From: Brevibacillus sp. DP1.3A
GTDB taxonomy: Bacteria > Bacillota > Bacilli > Brevibacillales > Brevibacillaceae
Assembly (NCBI RefSeq): GCF_013284245.2
Contig: NZ_CP085876.1
Location: forward strand, 3,393,001-3,457,000
Length of the DNA: 64,000 nucleotides
Direction: 5' to 3'
The translations under genes were made by a program, and so were the position numbers. Positions 35,801 through 44,038 of the stretch are shown one piece after another. A model generated the notes under the pieces. That model was not told the origin of the DNA. It searched no databases and saw only the letters and a program-made list of their open reading frames with translations. Each line of letters starts with the position of its first letter. The first letter of the stretch is position 1.

Positions 35801-38800
35801 AACCATCAAGTAGAACGTGATGGAAGCTCCAAACGAAGCGATAACTTTCTTCTCCTGTTCGGAAGACAACCCATCGTGACAAAGGTGCATGTGTAATATC
35901 GAAGCTTCGTCTACGGTCTTCCTCTAGAAAAGCGGTAAACATCTCATCCTGTACATCCGAATGCAAATGGCGCCAATCTTCCTGACAAAGAGATACGTTT
36001 ACCTCTTTGCGGACAATTTGATGTGCTTGATTCAGACCTTCCCAGATGAAGTACGTTCTCAGAATGGAATGGCGGTCCATAACTTTTTGCCATGCTTGCT
36101 CGAATACCGACACATTCAGGTTCTTGAAATGAATGGCAAATTGAACGACGTAATCCCCGCTGTCGCTTGCATACAGGGAGTGGAACAGCATCCCCTGTTG
36201 GAGCGGTGAAAGTGTATAGATATCCTCGATATGTCGGTCAGAACCGATGTGCTTGTCGATGTTCTTCTGCTCCAATTCTGCCAGAGGAAAATCGGATGGT
36301 GAGTAACCGCCAGCTTCCTCTGTCGCACAATGGGCAATAATCTCACGAAGCGCATCCATAAAGTCCTTCGCGACTGCTGTAATCGTGCTCTCTAGATGAA
36401 TCTTCTCACTGTATCGCCAAGTCACATGCAGTTGTTCCCCTGCAACGACACCATTTACGTCGATCAGGTGGTGTCGCCCAGCGGCCGGGCTAAGGTTGGA
36501 ACCGCTGGACTCAGGTGCCCAACCAAATAAGGAATCGCCATCGACAATCTGATCGATTTTGCCCATGTAGTTGAACAGCACTTGTGCTTGAATATGGGAA
36601 ATTTCATCAACAATATTCTGATCCGCATGGAGGTAACGAAGAACGCCGTAACCAAGCCCTTTGTTTGGGATCGCACGCAATTCTTCTTTGGTCGTCAAAA
36701 GTGCTTTTCCTACGGAGAATGTTTCGTCCCATTGAAGGTGCACCGGATACATGCTGGTGAACCAGCCGATGGTACGGGACAAATCGATTCTCTCTGACAA
36801 TTCTTCACGGCCATGCCCTTCTACGTTTACGAACACAGATCGATTACCCGTCCATCTAGTAAGTGACTTCGCCAAAGCGGTTAGCAGGACGTCATTGATC
36901 TGAGTGCGGTATGCCTGCGGTACGTTTTGCAGGAGTGCTTTGGTTTCTTCGCTGGTCAATGTAGCGCTGACGGACTTTGTTGTTGCTTCTGTATTCTCCC
37001 CATCATTTGTCACGTCCACAGGTAGTTGTGCTGAATCGACAGAGGATTTGCTCATCCAGTATTTTTTTTCGTTTTGCAAAGCATCTGAATTCGCGTAGTG
37101 CTCCAGTTCAACTGCCCATTCTTTGTAGGAGGTAGTTTTCGCTGGTAGTTTCACCTCTTGCCCTGCGGCAATTTGTTGGTAGGCGTTTTGCAAGTCCTCG
37201 AGAATGATGCGCCACGATACCCCGTCTATGACTAAGTGGTGAGCGACGATCAACAAACGATTGGGTTGATCTTGACCCAAATCGAAATAAATGGACTGAA
37301 CCACATGCCCTTCAAACAAATTCAGACTTCCCTGCGTCTCATCTGCAATCTTTTCGATGGCCTTGAATTGCTCATCTGGTGTAAGGTGGGACAGATTTTC
37401 GATCCGGAATGGAATCGTATCACTTGGCGCATCCATCTCTTGCTTCCAGCCGAACTCTGTCTGTGTATAGCGCATGCGTAAAGCATCGTGCTGAAGGAGT
37501 AAGTGCCCTACCGCTTGTTTCAGTGCTTCCTGATCAATGCCTGCCTGGATGGAGAGCAGCACGGATTGATTCCAGTGATGTCTGTTCTTCAACGGAAGCT
37601 GGAAGAACCACTTCTGAATCGGCAAGAGTGGCAATTCGCCGATAATAGGACCTTGTTCAGCAAGGATCGTTTCTTTTTCCTCTACGACCTCTGCTAATTC
37701 AGCGATGGTTTGGTATTCGAATAATTGCTTCGGTGTGAGCCTTAGACCTGATTGATTGGCACGTGACACAATCTGGATACTGAGAATCGAATCACCGCCT
37801 AGCTCGAAGAAATTATCGTGTATTCCAATTTGGTCAATACCGAGAACTTCTTTCCATATAGCGGCAAGGTGTTGCTCCTTCTCCGTAGTTGGTGAGACAA
37901 ATTGTCCTTCCAACTCAGGACGATTGAAATCAGGTGCAGGCAAATTTTTGCGATCTACCTTTCCATTTGGTGTGAGCGGCAGATAATCTAACGGGATGAA
38001 AAACGCAGGAACCATGTAATCAGGCAGTACTTCCTTTAGCGCTTTGCGGATGTCACTTGTGGCAATCTCCGTGTCCGCTTCTAAAACCAGGTAGGAAGCA
38101 AGACGCTTCGTTCCTTGATGATCCGTGCAGACAGTGACCACTGCTTCTTTTACCGCAGGGTGAGCGAGAATGGCTGTTTCTACTTCCCCCAGTTCGACGC
38201 GGAATCCACGAATACTCGTCTGATCATCTGCACGACCAATGAACTCAATGTTGCTGTCCTCCAGGTAGCGCACCAAATCCCCTGTACGGTAGAGACGTGC
38301 TCCTTCTATTTCACTAAAAGGATGAGTGACAAAGCGCTCTTGTGTCAGTTCGGGACGGTTCAGGTAGCCGCGCGCCAAGGAACTTCCACCAATGAATAGC
38401 TCACCAGTGACTCCTACGGGTACTGGCTGCATACGCGCATCGAGAATATAGACTTGCACGTTGTCAATAGGACGTCCAATGGATGGTGCAAAGCTTTGTC
38501 CAGTCCCTATCGGAACGATACCAGCTGTGGCAACAACTGCGTTTTCGGTTGGACCGTATTGGTTCATCAGGGTAAACGGCAGATTCGCACTTGGATAGTG
38601 ATGGAGCTTGTCTCCTCCTGTCAGCATGTAACGAAGCTTGGTATGGCTCGGCCAATTTAGAGCCAGCAAGCTCTCTGTTAAAGGCGTTGGCAAAAAGCTG
38701 ATGGTGATCTCAGAATGGATGATCCAATCACGGAGTTTTTCCGGTACAAGACGGATTTCCTCTTCTGGCAAATAAAGTGTGGCTCCTTTTGTCAAATAAG

Positions 38801-41800
38801 GCCAAATTTCCCATACAGATGCATCAAATGCCGTCCCGGAGATCTGCGACGCACGATCTGCGGACGTGACATTATATACGCGTTGATGCCAAGAAATTAG
38901 ATTGAGAAGCGCGGCGTGCTCGATCTCAACCCCTTTTGGCGTACCTGTCGACCCAGATGTATAGATGACGTAAGCAAGCTGGTTCGTCGTAGTCAAGTTC
39001 ATTGGAGTCGTCGTATTTTCTTGGGAGATCGAGTCCCAGTCTGAGTCTAGGCAAATCAATTGGCTCGTACCCGCAGGGAGTTTTTCTGCGAGTCTGGCTT
39101 GTGTAAGTACAATCGACATACCTGCATCCTGCATCATGAAGGCGAGACGATCCTTGGGATATGCTGGGTCCATTGGTACGTAGGCACCGCCAGCTTTCAT
39201 GATTGCCAGTTGACCGATCAGCATCTCGATAGAGCGCTCAACGCAGATCCCTACCAGATTTTCCTGACCAATTCCCTGTTTCTGCAGATAATGCGCCAGT
39301 TGATTCGCTTTGGCATTCAATTCCGCGTAGGTAATAGATTGGTCGCGTGTGAGAACAGCCGGCCGGTCTGGCATTTCATGAGCGAGCTGATCCACCAGTT
39401 CATGCACGCAAAGATCCTTGGAGTAAGCAACTACGGTGTTGTTCCATTCAGATACTACCTGCTGCTGCTCCGTCTCCCCCATCAGTTGTAGAGCGGTGAT
39501 GTCTTGATTTGCGTTGGCAGCAACGGCTTTGAGCAGCTGGGTAAAGTGTTCGATCATTCGTTCTACTGTGTTCTGATTAAATAGTGATGTGTTGTACTCG
39601 AATGTAGCGGACAGACCCTCTACCGTCTCTGCCATCGTCAAGGTGAGATCAAACTTGGTTGTCTCTACCTGTTGATTCCCTTTTGGTGGCAAAATGCGAA
39701 TCCCTTCAAGGGCTTCTACCTGAACCGGAATATTTTGCAGAACGAACATCACTTGGAACAATGGTGAATAGCTGAGACTGCGCTCTAATTGCAGCTCGTC
39801 TACGAGCTTTTCAAAGGGTAGATCTTGATGAGAATAGGCTCCCAAGGCTGTTTCCCGCACACGACTAAGTACCTCTCTAAAACTAGGGTCGCCTGACAAA
39901 TCTGTTCGCATGGCCAATGTGTTGATGAAAAATCCAATTAATCCTTCTGTCTCTTGGTGACTGCGTCCTGCTACAGGAGTACCGACGAGGATGTCGTCTT
40001 GTCCTGTATATCGATACAGAAATACTTGGAATGCGGCGAGCAGCGTCATAAACAACGTCGTACCTTCGCGTTTGCTCAAGGAAAGCAGATCCGTCATCAA
40101 TTCCTTGTCAAACATCAGTGTGATGCTGCTTCCTTCGTAGGACTGTACAGCAGGACGAGGACGATCTGTCGGCAAGGCGAGAAGCGGTTCTGCTGCACCC
40201 AGCTTTGCACGCCAGTAGGACAGTTGTTTTTCCAAAACGTCTCCTGTAAGCCATTCGCGCTGCCATGCCGCATAATCTGCGTATTGTATAGGCAGGTTGG
40301 TTAGTTGCGGTACTTCTGATTTGCTAAATGCCTGATAGCAGGTAAATAATTCACTGAGTAAAACACCCGCTGACCAACCATCGGCGATGATATGGTGTAC
40401 GTTCAGCAGGAAGATGAAATCCTGCTCTCCTGTTTGAATAATCGTCGCACGCATGAGCGGTCCTGTGACGAGGTCAAACGGCTTATTCGCATCTTCTTTG
40501 GTCAAGCGTTGTCCTTCGTCGTCTCGTCTATCTTCTGGCAGCTCTCGTATATCCATTCTGCTCAGTTTCCAATCAATCTCTGGATGAATCACCTGAACGG
40601 CTTCCCCGTTGATATCGGAGAACGTTGTACGCAAGCTCTCGTGACGGCAGATAATCATCTGCAAGCTTTGCTCTAGCGCTTCAATGTTAAGCTCTCCTTG
40701 CAAACGAACAGCAGTTGGGATGTTGTAGAGCGCACTGTTTGGCATCAAGCGGTCAAAGAACCATAAGCGCTGCTGTGCAAAGGAAAGCGGCAAATGTCGA
40801 TCACGTGAAACTGGTACGAGCGGAATGCTGGAAAGTCCAGAATTGTCCTCGTTCATGGATACAATCAATTCACTGAGTCTGTTGACTGTTGAATATTCGA
40901 ATAAGGCACGGAGCGGTAAATCTATGCTAAACGCTTCTTTTAAGCGAGAGATGGTTTGCGTAGCCAAAAGAGAATGGCCTCCAAGCTCAAAGAAATCGTC
41001 GTAGCTACCGATTCGTTCCACCGAGAGAACCTGCGACCAGATGTTGGCTACAAGCTCCTCTGTAGGAGTACGGGGGGCAACATAATTACGCTGCGTGGAA
41101 AGTTGTCCCCAATCTGGTACTGGTAGTGCTCGTCGATCTACTTTTCCATTAACCGTGAGCGGAATCGTCTCTAGCCATACAAAGCCAGCTGGTATCATGT
41201 ATTCAGGCAACGATTCTTTCAGGAAAAGAACGAGCTCCTCGGCGGTTGGCTTGTTTCCCGTTGCTACCAGATATGCGGCCAAGCGTTTGCCTCCCGCTTT
41301 TTCTTCACGGACGATGACCACAGCTTCATGGACGGCAGAATGCTGTCTGAGTGAATTTTCAATTTCCCCCAATTCAATGCGGAAACCGCGAATTTTGACT
41401 TGATCATCCATACGTCCAAGGAATTCGAGGTTGCCGTCTTCCAGATAGCGAACCAGGTCGCCAGTCCGATAGAGTAGCTCTCCTTCTTTGCCGAACGGAT
41501 GGGTGATAAAGCGCTCTTCTGTTTGTTCTGGACGATTCCAGTAGCCGCGAGCCAAACCTTTTCCTCCGATATACAGTTCACCTGGTACACCGATAGGCAC
41601 GGGCTGCCTGTTAGCATCCAGAACGTACATCGTCGCGTTGGCAATTGGCCGACCGATAGGCGGATTACTCATTCCAGCCTCGCAACGCATCATAGTGGAG
41701 CAGACCGTTGCTTCCGTTGGACCGTAGCAGTTGAAGAACTGGCGATTCGTCGCATAGCGTGCCACAAGTTCACGGCTCGGAGCTTCTCCGCCTACAATCA

Positions 41801-43964
41801 AGGTGCAAAGGTCAGGCAGGTCTGCTTCAGGTAGTGCTGCCAGTACGGAAGAAACCATGGATACGGTGGTAATGCGTTGTTCTTGCAAAACCTGGATCAG
41901 CTCAGGGCCTGGCAAAAGGGACTCTCGATCCTCGATGACCAGCGTCGCACCAGCGAGTAAGGCCATAACCATCTCGGACACCGATACGTCGAAGCTAAAC
42001 GAGGTAAATTGCAGAACACGACTGGTTGGCTGAATATCAAAAGCATGGATCAAGGCATGAGCCATGTTTATCACACTGTGGTGCTCGACCATTACCCCTT
42101 TTGGCTGTCCTGTTGAACCAGAGGTATAGATAACGTAGGCAAGGTTATGTTCTGTAACATTGCAAGCAACGTTGGCGATAGGTTCATTTATTAAAGGATT
42201 GCCGTCTAAACATATGACATTCGCCTGTGTTGCTGGCAAGATGTCCATGAGAGATTGCTGGGTCAGCAACACATTTGTTTGTGAATCTTCGATCATATAG
42301 GCGATGCGTTCTTGCGGGTAAGCCGGGTCAATCGGTACGTAGGCAGCTCCTGATTTTAAGACGCCGAGAATACCGATGATCATTTCAGGGGAACGATGTA
42401 CGCATATGCCTACGAGTGTATCCGGTTTTACCCCTTTGCTTACGAGCTGATGGGCCAGTTGGTTTGCTCGCTCGTTTAGTTCCTTGTAGGTGAGCTCTAC
42501 GTTTTTAAAGGTAACGGCAATCGCATCTGGTGATTTCTCCACTTGTTGTTCAAACGCCTGATGAACGCACAGGCCGCTCGGATATTCCTCCGCCGTCTGG
42601 TTCCACTGAACGAGAACCTGTTCACGTTCGTTTTCGCTGATCATAGAAAGGTCGGCAATCCGTTGCTTGGCGTTTTTGGCGATAGAGATTAGTAGTGAAT
42701 GAAGCTGATCAAGAACTCGCTCAATAGATGGGAGCTCAAACTGACTTTCATCAAATTTGACTTTGATGTCGATTGTTTTGCCTGAAGCCGCAACCAGAGT
42801 AAATGGATAATTGGTTTGCTCCTCGGCATGTACATCCACGATCGAAAGCTCACTCTCTCCACTACCGCCACTAGAATTACCGACAGGAGTATTTTCAAAG
42901 ACGAGAATACTCTCAAACAGGGATTGTCCACGCGGCAAGTCGCTCCAGCCTTGAATTTCCACCAGTGGGGTATATTCGTACTGGCGGAAGTCGGCTTGCT
43001 GTTGTTGCAGAGATTTGAGCCAATTGATAACGCTCTCCTCTGCTTTTACCTCCACGCGGACAGGGAGTGTATTAATAAACAGACCAATCATCGTCTCGAC
43101 TCCAGGCAAATCGGCAGGACGTCCGGATACAGTGGCACCAAAAATAATATCGTCCTGTCCACTGTAGCGATTCAACAGCAGTGCCCATGCGCCTTGCACA
43201 ATCGTGTTGACCGTCAGGCGATGTTGACGGGCCAATGTCTGTAATGATTTGGAGATTGGCTCGGAAACGGTCAGATCTAGCTCCCGATAATTTTTCTGAT
43301 CAAGGTACGGGTTTTTATAAGCTCGACCGAATGAAAGTGGCGTGGTTTCCGTAAAGCCTTGTAGATACGTGCGCCAAAACGCCTCCGCTTGCTTCAAGTC
43401 CTGCTTTTTCAGCCAGACGATGTAGTCACGGTAAGATTTAACCGGAGGAAGTTGTACAGGCTGCCCATTGCAGAGCATGTTGTACGCCGCAAACACTTCC
43501 CCGAAGACTAACGGCATACTCCACCCGTCTATCAGTACGTGGTGCAAAGTCCACGAGAATTGAAAGGTATTCCTATTCAAACGGAACAGATTTAATCTCA
43601 TCAATGGTGCTTCTTCGATATTGAAACCACGTTTGCGATCATCTTTGGTAAAGGTATGAAGAAACGCTTCTTGTTCGGAAGAAGAAAGATGAATAATGTC
43701 ATGTTCCACCAGGGAAACCTTCAGCTCTTTCAAGACAACCTGGACGTATTCTTTTACTTTCCCGCCAATAAACCTGGTGCGAAAAATAGCGTGTCTGTCT
43801 ACGAGGCATTGCCATGCCTGTTCGAATAACGGAATGTTCAAGGGACCTTGCAGCTTCAACCCCATCTGTACGATATAGGCTCCGGACTCTGGTTCCAACA
43901 AACTGTGGAAAATGAGTCCCTGCTGCAAAGGAGTAACGGGATAATACGTTTCAATGTTATTCAT
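28710..43964 (-). CDS. lgrD: Linear gramicidin synthetase subunit D (four-module NRPS with terminal reductase)
   Basis: A 5,084-residue NRPS, close to the published LgrD length as I recall it. Domain order: C-A-T (module 13), C-A-T-E (14), C-A-T (15), C-A-T (16), reductase. The first C domain starts with YYPVTPLQQGLIFHSL, the type that accepts a D-residue donor, fitting D-Leu12 delivered by LgrC. Pocket residues predict Trp, Leu, Trp and a small residue (Gly). The C-terminal reductase releases the peptidyl chain as aldehyde, the first step towards the ethanolamine end; the second reductase (LgrE) is not in the window. ATG 43964 with AGGAG three bases upstream starts exactly at the domain boundary; an in-frame ATG at 44039 overlapping the lgrC stop (TAATG) would put a terminator-like hairpin inside the coding region. 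Confidence 0.93.
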   Translation of the reverse strand: MNNIETYYPVTPLQQGLIFHSLLEPESGAYIVQMGLKLQGPLNIPLFEQAWQCLVDRHAIFRTRFIGGKVKEYVQVVLKELKVSLVEHDIIHLSSSEQEAFLHTFTKDDRKRGFNIEEAPLMRLNLFRLNRNTFQFSWTLHHVLIDGWSMPLVFGEVFAAYNMLCNGQPVQLPPVKSYRDYIVWLKKQDLKQAEAFWRTYLQGFTETTPLSFGRAYKNPYLDQKNYRELDLTVSEPISKSLQTLARQHRLTVNTIVQGAWALLLNRYSGQDDIIFGATVSGRPADLPGVETMIGLFINTLPVRVEVKAEESVINWLKSLQQQQADFRQYEYTPLVEIQGWSDLPRGQSLFESILVFENTPVGNSSGGSGESELSIVDVHAEEQTNYPFTLVAASGKTIDIKVKFDESQFELPSIERVLDQLHSLLISIAKNAKQRIADLSMISENEREQVLVQWNQTAEEYPSGLCVHQAFEQQVEKSPDAIAVTFKNVELTYKELNERANQLAHQLVSKGVKPDTLVGICVHRSPEMIIGILGVLKSGAAYVPIDPAYPQERIAYMIEDSQTNVLLTQQSLMDILPATQANVICLDGNPLINEPIANVACNVTEHNLAYVIYTSGSTGQPKGVMVEHHSVINMAHALIHAFDIQPTSRVLQFTSFSFDVSVSEMVMALLAGATLVIEDRESLLPGPELIQVLQEQRITTVSMVSSVLAALPEADLPDLCTLIVGGEAPSRELVARYATNRQFFNCYGPTEATVCSTMMRCEAGMSNPPIGRPIANATMYVLDANRQPVPIGVPGELYIGGKGLARGYWNRPEQTEERFITHPFGKEGELLYRTGDLVRYLEDGNLEFLGRMDDQVKIRGFRIELGEIENSLRQHSAVHEAVVIVREEKAGGKRLAAYLVATGNKPTAEELVLFLKESLPEYMIPAGFVWLETIPLTVNGKVDRRALPVPDWGQLSTQRNYVAPRTPTEELVANIWSQVLSVERIGSYDDFFELGGHSLLATQTISRLKEAFSIDLPLRALFEYSTVNRLSELIVSMNEDNSGLSSIPLVPVSRDRHLPLSFAQQRLWFFDRLMPNSALYNIPTAVRLQGELNIEALEQSLQMIICRHESLRTTFSDINGEAVQVIHPEIDWKLSRMDIRELPEDRRDDEGQRLTKEDANKPFDLVTGPLMRATIIQTGEQDFIFLLNVHHIIADGWSAGVLLSELFTCYQAFSKSEVPQLTNLPIQYADYAAWQREWLTGDVLEKQLSYWRAKLGAAEPLLALPTDRPRPAVQSYEGSSITLMFDKELMTDLLSLSKREGTTLFMTLLAAFQVFLYRYTGQDDILVGTPVAGRSHQETEGLIGFFINTLAMRTDLSGDPSFREVLSRVRETALGAYSHQDLPFEKLVDELQLERSLSYSPLFQVMFVLQNIPVQVEALEGIRILPPKGNQQVETTKFDLTLTMAETVEGLSATFEYNTSLFNQNTVERMIEHFTQLLKAVAANANQDITALQLMGETEQQQVVSEWNNTVVAYSKDLCVHELVDQLAHEMPDRPAVLTRDQSITYAELNAKANQLAHYLQKQGIGQENLVGICVERSIEMLIGQLAIMKAGGAYVPMDPAYPKDRLAFMMQDAGMSIVLTQARLAEKLPAGTSQLICLDSDWDSISQENTTTPMNLTTTNQLAYVIYTSGSTGTPKGVEIEHAALLNLISWHQRVYNVTSADRASQISGTAFDASVWEIWPYLTKGATLYLPEEEIRLVPEKLRDWIIHSEITISFLPTPLTESLLALNWPSHTKLRYMLTGGDKLHHYPSANLPFTLMNQYGPTENAVVATAGIVPIGTGQSFAPSIGRPIDNVQVYILDARMQPVPVGVTGELFIGGSSLARGYLNRPELTQERFVTHPFSEIEGARLYRTGDLVRYLEDSNIEFIGRADDQTSIRGFRVELGEVETAILAHPAVKEAVVTVCTDHQGTKRLASYLVLEADTEIATSDIRKALKEVLPDYMVPAFFIPLDYLPLTPNGKVDRKNLPAPDFNRPELEGQFVSPTTEKEQHLAAIWKEVLGIDQIGIHDNFFELGGDSILSIQIVSRANQSGLRLTPKQLFEYQTIAELAEVVEEKETILAEQGPIIGELPLLPIQKWFFQLPLKNRHHWNQSVLLSIQAGIDQEALKQAVGHLLLQHDALRMRYTQTEFGWKQEMDAPSDTIPFRIENLSHLTPDEQFKAIEKIADETQGSLNLFEGHVVQSIYFDLGQDQPNRLLIVAHHLVIDGVSWRIILEDLQNAYQQIAAGQEVKLPAKTTSYKEWAVELEHYANSDALQNEKKYWMSKSSVDSAQLPVDVTNDGENTEATTKSVSATLTSEETKALLQNVPQAYRTQINDVLLTALAKSLTRWTGNRSVFVNVEGHGREELSERIDLSRTIGWFTSMYPVHLQWDETFSVGKALLTTKEELRAIPNKGLGYGVLRYLHADQNIVDEISHIQAQVLFNYMGKIDQIVDGDSLFGWAPESSGSNLSPAAGRHHLIDVNGVVAGEQLHVTWRYSEKIHLESTITAVAKDFMDALREIIAHCATEEAGGYSPSDFPLAELEQKNIDKHIGSDRHIEDIYTLSPLQQGMLFHSLYASDSGDYVVQFAIHFKNLNVSVFEQAWQKVMDRHSILRTYFIWEGLNQAHQIVRKEVNVSLCQEDWRHLHSDVQDEMFTAFLEEDRRRSFDITHAPLSRWVVFRTGEESYRFVWSFHHVLLDGWSVPLVLNELFAYYASISEGQEVKLGHPQPFSQYIAWLKRQDMQEAKRFWVNQLKGFHEPTTLGMSKTVVTAGPKQYSEKSILLTEETSEHLQKFVREHQLTLNTLVQAAWGWILGSYSGEEEVIFGATGSGRPADLSNVETIVGSFINTLPVRISLQTNATMLEWLRDLQHRQLEIRQYEYTPLFDIQGWSELPRGSALFESILVFENYPAVQAAGQETDESNSALPSVSLEIHDVAAVEQTNYPLTLVAAPGKQVAIKLKYEQNRFDDVMIDRVLSQITQLMVTMSKSPEMLLSDVTLIDDIEREQVLIEWNRTEKEYPRDLCIHEAFEQQVAKTPENIALEYNQQALTYAELNQKANQIAHLLLAQGVQPDTTVAICVERSMEMIIGILGVLKAGAAYVPVDPAHPEERMTFMLEDSQAAVVLTQARLAEPFTKTNANVICLDEELFYEQMSVENAQSDVVSTNLAYVIYTSGTTGLPKGVAVEHRSVMNMVQAYMNYFEINESSRILQFTSFGFDVSISEILQALLSGGTLVIEDRESLLPGPDLVRTLRERRITKVSMASSVLASLPVEEYPDLVCLEVGGDACSRELVAHYAKGRKFYNCYGPTEATVGTVIALLTDADDALTIGRPFPNTKLYVLDRNLQPVPIGVPGELYIGGESLSRGYWNRPELTAERFIPNPFGQPGERLYRTGDLVRYLPDGNVDYIGRVDDQVKIRGFRIELGEIAEALRQHEAIKEAVVIAREARPGDKRLVAYLTNALEQETSIDEIKLWLKEKLPEYMIPSHFMWLPEIRLTVNGKIDRKALPTPDWGQLTAVYVAPRTPVEEMVANVFTEILSIEKVGVHDNFFELGGHSLLATQTVSRLREIFGVELQIRTLFEYPTVEGLSEQLVMLTKQTSIKMAPPIVKVSRKEPLPLSFTQQRLWFLEQFTEGSSVNNIPSFLRIQGDLNIFAWEESLKAIIQRHESLRTRFEVRDGRPVQVIHPEDGWVMNQTDLRALDPAKREAEVKRLAEQATLQPFDLTKGPLLRANLVQLDEKDFVFLFVMHHIAADGWSMGILMSELMTNYKAFSQGVASPFTELPIQYADFAVWQREWLSGEVLDGQLEYWREKLKGSEPLLQLPTDRPRPPVQTYEGEKLSIQFGADLLEELRNLSGKETTTLFMTLVAAFQTLLYRYTNQEDILVGTPIAGRNKQETEQLIGYFINTLVLRTDMSGQPSFRELLARVRETALGAYAHQDVPFEKLLDELQLERSMSYSPLFQVMFILQNIPMQIDPVHDIQMSSFDVGAEAVTSKFDLTVTMLETSDGLIATLEYNKALFDHSTIIRMFDHFHKLLEEIIANPDQSITLLPLMREEEEQRLITEWNRTEAPYPKEKCVYEMIEDMVAKAPDNIALIVGDQTTTYRELNRQANQLAHYLRKQGVGPEVLVGVCTQRTTEMMIGLLAIMKAGGAYVPIDPSYPADRIAYIIEHSQVPVLLTQENLLSTLPEHHAKVICLDNDWEAVADESEENPTKLGNSDNLIYVIYTSGSTGNPKGVALEHRSVSYFLSWAHDTFTPEEMSGVLFSTSICFDLSVYEMFATLTMGGKVIMAENALQLPALPAANQVTLINTVPSAAMELVRMKGIPASVRVMNLCGEPLSNKLAQELYTFENVEKVFNLYGPTEDTVYSTHSIVKKGAISEPLIGRPQFNTQVFVLDSHRKPVPVGVPGELYLSGSGLARGYLHRPDLTMERFVQNPFREPGERMYRTGDLVRYLPDGNLQFMGRVDYQVKIRGYRIELGEIESVLRHHPEVKEVVLVAREDREGDKRLVAYIVFEENHTSTSHDLNHFLTDKLPAYMIPQHFMIMESLPKTPNGKLDRKALPKPEYDRSESGVEYKAPQTPVEIMLHTHWAAVLEMDKIGVHDNFFEVGGHSLLATQLIFKIREELQLEVPLRILFETPTIAGMAKTIEEILKHGLSAVSHDIDAKDLKDEVVLDPAIQPEHPYKGDPSQFQAALLTGATGFLGAFLLRDLLQMTDADIYCLVRASDEEEGMARLRKTLELYELWNEEQAHRIVPVIGDLAQPRLNLTDDQFSELAEKVDVVYHNGALVNFVYPYAALKKANVKGTEEILRLAAAKKTKPVHFVSTIFTFASEETEESMAFREEDMPENSRVLTSGYTQSKWVAEHLVNLARERGIPAAIYRCGRMTGDSETGACQKDDLMWRIAAGIIDLGKAPDMSGDLDMMPVDFASKGIVHLSMTEQSLSENFHLLNPNSTDYEDLISAIENRGFVLDRVTMDEWIEAVQEDTKEKGNEANSAAPLGNLFTDGHTSRGSVVYVGNKTTRLLRQNDIECAEIDEEVFGKVLDYFIRSGQLKLPEQALQ
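29990..33070 (-). other. LgrD module 16 (C-A-T), predicted Gly
   Basis: The C domain has HHIAADGWS near 32645; SGSTGNPKG near 31195; carrier site in EVGGHSLLAT near 30070. Pocket residues (GrsA 235-331 numbering) are D-L-Y-N-N-C-L-V-Y, near the D-L-Y-N-N-A-L-T-Y type used for small residues. Gly is assigned from that and from position in the assembly line. Confidence 0.75.
33090..36240 (-). other. LgrD module 15 (C-A-T), predicted Trp
   Basis: The C domain begins TLSPLQQGMLFHSLY after the module 14 epimerase and has HHVLLDGWS near 35810; A-domain SGTTGLPKG near 34370; carrier ELGGHSLLAT near 33240. Pocket residues D-V-S-S-E-G-C-V-G. The Glu at the 299 position and Gly at 331 are not shared with the other presumed Trp modules. 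Confidence 0.7.
36260..40840 (-). other. LgrD module 14 (C-A-T-E), predicted D-Leu
   Basis: The C domain begins LPLSFAQQRLWFFD, with HHIIADGWS near 40380; A-domain SGSTGTPKG near 38950; carrier of the epimerase-associated type ELGGDSILSIQ near 37795; E domain with HHLVIDGVSWR near 37225. Pocket D-A-W-F-L-G-Q-V-V, one position from the Leu code D-A-W-F-L-G-N-V-V. Confidence 0.88.
40860..43964 (-). other. LgrD module 13 (C-A-T), predicted Trp
   Basis: C domain with HHVLIDGWS near 43530; A-domain SGSTGQPKG near 42115; carrier ELGGHSLLAT near 40980. Pocket residues D-V-S-S-I-G-C-V-C. The N-terminal residues MNNIETYYP act as the acceptor for the LgrC C-terminal docking segment. Confidence 0.8.
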
Positions 43965-43984
43965 CTTCTCCTGCCCACTCCCAT

Positions 43985-44025
43985 AAAAAATTTGCCATAG
44001 AGGCACCGTGTTTGACGCCTCTATG
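43985..44025 (-). terminator. Terminator-like hairpin between lgrC and lgrD
   Basis: CATAGAGGC (43996-44004 as complement) and GCCTCTATG (44017-44025) form a perfect 9-bp stem, which G·U, U·G and C-G pairs extend inward around an AAACAC loop. In transcript direction it is followed by GCAAATTTTTT (T-run 43985-43990). It lies in the 75-base gap between the lgrC stop and the lgrD start, 14 bases after the stop. Confidence 0.7.
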
Positions 44026-44038
44026 CAGTTTGTATTCA

